Shown here piece after piece: positions 60,200-64,000 of a stretch of DNA of 64,000 nt; position 1 is the first letter of the stretch; every line of letters begins with the position of its first letter. The notes under the pieces were generated by a model. The model saw only the letters and a list, made by a program, of their open reading frames with translations, had not been told where the DNA came from and ran no database searches. The DNA is taken from contig VWND01000011.1 of assembly GCA_009599575.1 (NCBI GenBank), positions 868,001 through 932,000 on the forward strand, written 5' to 3'. This stretch comes from Blumeriella jaapii (lineage: Eukaryota > Ascomycota > Leotiomycetes > Helotiales > Drepanopezizaceae). The position numbers and the translations under genes were made by a program.

Positions 60200-61400
60200 A
60201 AACGTTTTTTCGTAAAAAAGTATTTTAAATTATAATAATTTATACGCATAATAATAACGTCGGAAGCGCTACGTAAATATTAGTTTTATTATTTAAAAAC
60301 GTAAATTATAATTATTAGCTTAGCGTCGTGAATTTCGTATTTTTGTTTTATAAAAAAAAGCTTTTTCGAATAATATACGATAAAATGCCAACGTGCTTTC
60401 GTATTTTTTTCGAATAATTAAAATAATATTCCGCTTATAACGAATTTCGAAACGTTTGTTTCGATTTAAATTTTCAATCGAAAATCGAAATAACGTAAAA
60501 TCGATGCTCGGCAAAACTTTTTTTTTAAAAGTAAAAAAACGATTTTCGCTTCGAATAAAAAACGAAAAAAGCCCGATATTTTTTTTCGTTGCATTTTTTT
60601 TAAAAGATTTGTAATAAATCGGCAAAGCTTAGCGTAGTTTTTAATAAAACGTTTGTAAAAGTTGGTAAAACCCAAAAACACTTAAATATTTCGCTACGTA
60701 ATAAAAAAAAGCTATTTCCGAATATTATTTACTTTTTTTAGATCCATTTTAATTTTCGTAGAAATAACGACGAAGCTTAGAAACTTAATCGTATTTATAT
60801 CGAAAATATATTTTTTCAGATTTTCGTAAAATTTATTAATACGAAGTTTTTCGAAAATCTTTTTTACCGCGTTTATATAATCGTCGGGGTTTTCGAAAAA
60901 TATTAAAATATCGTCGAAGTAAATTATATACGTAATATTTATTAAACCGATTAAAACTTAATTAATATACGCTTGGAAAGTTGCTGATGCGTTTGAAAGG
61001 CCGAAAAATAATACGCAGTATTCGAAATATCCGTAACGAATGCGAAACGCAGTTTTTTATTTATTTTTCTTTTTTATTCGAAAGCGATAATACGTTTAAA
61101 TAAAATCTAGCTTAGTAAATATTTTAGCTTTTTTCAAACGATCCAAAGTTTCGTTTATAAAAAATAAAAAAATTCGATTTTTAACCGTAATTACGTTTAA
61201 ACCCTTATAATCGACGCATAATCGTAAACTTCCGTTTTTTTTCGGTATAAATATTACCGGTGCGCCGGCAAAGCTAATAGATTTTTTTATTCAGCTTTTT
61301 TTTAAATTCGAATCGAAATATTCGCGTAATTCGATAAGTTTAAATTCCGACAAAAAATAAACTGGTTTTTAAAAAAGGTCCTTTCTTTCCGCGAAATCTA
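60200..61400 (-). pseudogene. F2 reverse transcriptase and RNase H
   Basis: Minus-strand RT reads [40 protein letters not shown] and the catalytic box IIYFDDILIF with YFDD intact at 60921-60910. The thumb at 60681-60590 reads FLGFTNFYKRFIKNYAKLC. RNase H reads FCRASILRYFDFRLKI, then ETNVSKFVISGILF, WHFIVYYSKKL and YEIHDAK. Stops and frameshifts (two overlapping frames at 60466-60625) show it is still dead. Confidence 0.87.
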
Positions 61401-61609
61401 TTCGATGTTTTATAAAATAATAAAAAGCTAGAATAACCGCGGCGGTATCGTCGAATACGTCGGCGTAATCGTCGTATTTGAAAAGTAATTAATATTGTTT
61501 TTTAATAGCTTTTTTCAAAACGATACAAAACGCTTGCTTTTTTTTGGATTTTTTTTTAAAACGTTTAATTATAACGAAATTAAATTATAAGCGTTCGATT
61601 AGATATCGC

Positions 61610-61915
61610 CACGATTTAGCTCGAAAGCTTATAGCGGAATCGATATTTCGCAACCAAAAAAACTTTAAAATAAATAAAACTTTTGGAATATTTATATCGT
61701 AAGCCATGAAATCGTTCTGTATTTTTTTAATTATTCCATAATTATTAATAGCGCGAATAAATTACGTATACGTGCCGTAAATAATTTTTTTTTTTTTAAC
61801 CGTAAATAAATTAATACGTTTTTAAATTGGTTTTTATTTATATTTAATTAATAACTTTTGGATTACGCAGTTTTTTTCCGCGTCGCAATCGATAAAAGCT
61901 CGTTTCGTACGAGTT
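61610..61915 (-). pseudogene. F2 aspartic protease remnant
   Basis: Minus strand reads AFIDCDAEKNCVIQKLLIKY, fitting A-[LF]-[IV]-D-[SC]-G-A-E with Gly to Asp. Downstream NIPKVLFILKFFWLRN is in the ILG-PWL position. The catalytic Asp remains. Confidence 0.72.
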
Positions 61916-61979
61916 TCGCTTTTAATTCTTTTAATTTCGATTAAAATTATTATTTTTTGCTTTTTTTTTCGCTCGATTT

Positions 61980-63400
61980 TATTAGCAGCGACGAAATTAA
62001 AATCGAACAAAAGCTTTTTTCGAATTTTTAGATTTGTTAGCTTCGGGGCAGTTTAAAATTATATATTTTTTTTTATTGCATTTATAGCATTCGACTTTTG
62101 AATAATTAACTATGCGATGCTTTTTTTTTTAGCAGCGATTATATTTCGAAAAATAAAAGAAATCGTTAAAAGTTTTAAAATTTTAAAGGATTTTATTAGA
62201 ATTGTCGTTTTTTCGCTTTCGTTTTTTTTTTATAACGTATTTTCGAATCGAGAACGGTATATATTTGTTTTAGCTTTTAAATCTTAATCGTAAATATAAA
62301 TCTTTTTTTTTTTTTTTTTTTTTACGCTCGTTTCGTCGTTTATTATTTTTCGTTTCGTCGCTAATAATTTTATTAACATTTTCGATACGACGAGCGATTA
62401 ATATTAATTTTTTATGCGAATTTATAATTGTAATATTGCTTCGTTTGATAATTTCTTTTCGAAAAGTAAATCGGAGTTTTACGAAAAGCATTTTTTTTTT
62501 AATCGCATCGTTTATTATTTGCAATTGCTATTCGAAATTATTTAAATAAGCAACGAAATCGTTAATTGATTTATGCTTTTTTTGCTTCGTTTTATCGTAT
62601 AAATTCGAAGCCGCGATTTTTCGATTTTTCGTATTTATCAGAAAGTTTAATATTCATTTTTTAAAATCGTTTTATATAATTCGAACGTTCGTAAAACGTC
62701 GTTCGTATCCGGTTTATTTTTTTTTTATTTTATTATCGAAAGCTAAAACACAGGCGTTAATTTTCTTTTAATTAATACAAAATATTATTTTTTTATTCTG
62801 GCGGAAATTTCGCTTTATACGCCGAATAAAAAATTAAACTTTTTTAATATTTTTTCTTCGGTATATTAGAAAGTCTTTTATTTTTAATACTTTTCGGCTC
62901 GAATTCGCTGTATCTTTTACAAAAGGTATAATATGCTTAGAAAAAATGCTAAATCGTTTTTAATAAATATTATTATCGTAATACTTCGAAGATATTTTAT
63001 AATAATCGCCGGCTTGGATTAATTTCTGTTTTTTCTTAATTAGAACGGTATTAAAAAGTATAAAAATCTTTTTTTCGATATTTTCGAAAGCGTTAAATTC
63101 TCGTTGGAATTATTTAACTTTTTTTCGAAATTCGTTTCGGCGTTTTTTGATTTTTTCGAATTTTTTGATTATTTCGTAAACTTTTTTTTCAGTTTTTTTT
63201 TGCTTTATTTTAGCTCGTATTTCTTTTATTTTTTTACGTTTATCGTTTTTTTTTTATTCGGCGCGGATTCGTTCGTTAGCCAAATAAATCAGAATTTCGG
63301 TGAAAAATCTTTCCGAATCGCTTTAAGCGTAGCTTTTTTTAGTAATTTCTTCGATAAAAAAAATTAAAAAATCGTCGCGCCTTGATAATAAAATATTTTC
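61980..63400 (-). pseudogene. F2 gag with zinc knuckle
   Basis: A CCHC knuckle at 62089-62048 on the minus strand reads C-Y-K-C-N-K-K-K-Y-I-I-L-N-C, with His changed to Tyr and Gly to Lys and spacing kept. An open minus-strand run at 62524-62270 precedes it and ends in a Lys-rich stretch. The N-terminal part (63400-62800) is rich in Lys, Glu and Asn and looks like a charged coiled coil. Start not determined. Confidence 0.68.
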
Positions 63401-63615
63401 GATTTTTAATAAAACTGGTAACGTTAAAAAAAACGATAATACGAGGTTTTTCTAAGCAACCGAAGGTGCTAGGTCTTTTTAAATAGCTGGAAATGCCTGT
63501 TTGCTACGAATGCGAAAAGTTATAATATCGATAATAACGATATAAATATAATAATATAATAAAAAATTATTTTAATAATATCGAATTGCCGTTCCGATAA
63601 ATAAAAAGATTAAAA

Positions 63616-64000
63616 TATAAAAATTGAAAAACAAGGAAATATTAATTTAAATAATAAAATTTAAATAAGGTTGGGTTAATAGTCAGACTGATTTTTACCT
63701 TTTACATTTTTAATAAAAAGCGTGTATAAGTACAAAAGAAAAGGTGGAGCCCTCGAGAAAAGTATTTCCCAGGAAACCAGGCGAACCTTATTTAGTATGC
63801 TTTTCCAGCCCTTATCCCGACCTTTTTTTATTTTTCTTAATATAACCCTAATAACTGGTTCCTTAGCAATTACTTCTATAAAGTGTTTTATCTAAATATT
63901 ATTTCCAGCCCTTACAGTACTATCCGGCCCCTACGGCCTATCCGCAGAAAGTGCTATTCGAGAATTGGTAGGAGGCAGAGGGTCTTGGCGGATCACCTGA
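63616..64000 (-). repeat. F2 LTR, 5' LTR of the minus-strand element, cut by window end
   Basis: First 385 bp of the LTR, collinear with 56699-57085. The part 63700-64000 is GC-richer and less mutated than its partner. Confidence 0.9.

Larger units (their letters stand above)
56699..64000 (-). mobile_element. F2, Ty3/Gypsy retrotransposon inserted in E3
   Basis: LTR 56699-57113 (415 bp, TGTAAGG to TTGATA) and the start of its partner at 63616. The window ends inside the second LTR. Coding is minus strand: gag 63400-61980, protease, RT, RNase H, integrase to about 58500, then a 1.4-kb 3' region. Over 7.3 kb. The only RT in the window with an unbroken catalytic Asp pair. Confidence 0.92.

Noticed and set aside
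63104..63367. Plus-strand Phe-rich frame of 87 codons
   Set aside because: Antisense of the Lys/Glu-rich start of F2 gag.
1..64000. Mitochondrial or AT-rich bacterial origin
   Set aside because: LTRs with TSDs, Ty3/Gypsy pol order and one-directional C-to-T decay indicate fungal nuclear heterochromatin.

Overview
This window is fungal repeat DNA. I see no host gene, rRNA or tRNA. It is very AT-rich and consists almost entirely of nested, mutated Ty3/Gypsy LTR retrotransposons plus one block of tandem repeats. Gag, protease, reverse transcriptase (RT), RNase H, integrase and chromodomain sequences can be read, but all are broken by stops and by the replacements expected from C-to-T change on either strand (Asp to Asn, His or Cys to Tyr, Pro to Phe or Leu, Gln or Trp to stop). 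That pattern, confined to repeats, suggests RIP-like silencing in a filamentous ascomycete (Pezizomycotina). The species cannot be named from this sequence.

I call the five families C, D, E, F and G. C: LTR about 258 bp, element about 6.4 kb, chromodomain. D: LTR 254-274 bp, about 6.4 kb, chromodomain. E: LTR 267 bp, at least 8.8 kb, no chromodomain seen, extra ORF after pol. F: LTR 415 bp, over 7.3 kb. G: LTR 174 bp, 6.0 kb, chromodomain.

Layout. E1 (+) enters from the left and ends at 48917. C1 (-, 1935-35998) sits inside E1. Inside C1 lie D1 (-, 3597-24822) and D2 (+, 26948-33379). E2 (+, 9565-24375) lies in D1, and G1 (-, 15535-21519) lies in E2. E1 also carries D3 (+, 41394-47795). E1 itself lies in D4 (+, right part 48918-52746), D4 in an F LTR (F1, right end 52747-52862), and F1 in E3 (+, from 52863). 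E3 is cut again by F2 (-, 56699 to beyond the window). Target-site duplications (TSDs) support C1 (atata), D1 (atatc), D2 (aaacc), D3 (gcctt), G1 (tattt) and E2 (atat). The deepest path, E3 > F1 > D4 > E1 > C1 > D1 > E2 > G1, is eight layers.

Three things go beyond ordinary transposon decay. (1) A unit of exactly 33 nt, with ends ATTCGCG and CGCGAAT, occurs 13 times at five element positions in families D and E, and the E copies share one reading frame. (2) About 2.9 kb of D4 is replaced by about 0.9 kb holding an array of CGG/CCG triads at 11-bp spacing and a 14-bp minisatellite, neither showing the surrounding mutation pattern. (3) Family E has a post-pol ORF of about 3 kb that I do not recognise. 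The mutation process also appears to spare CpG.
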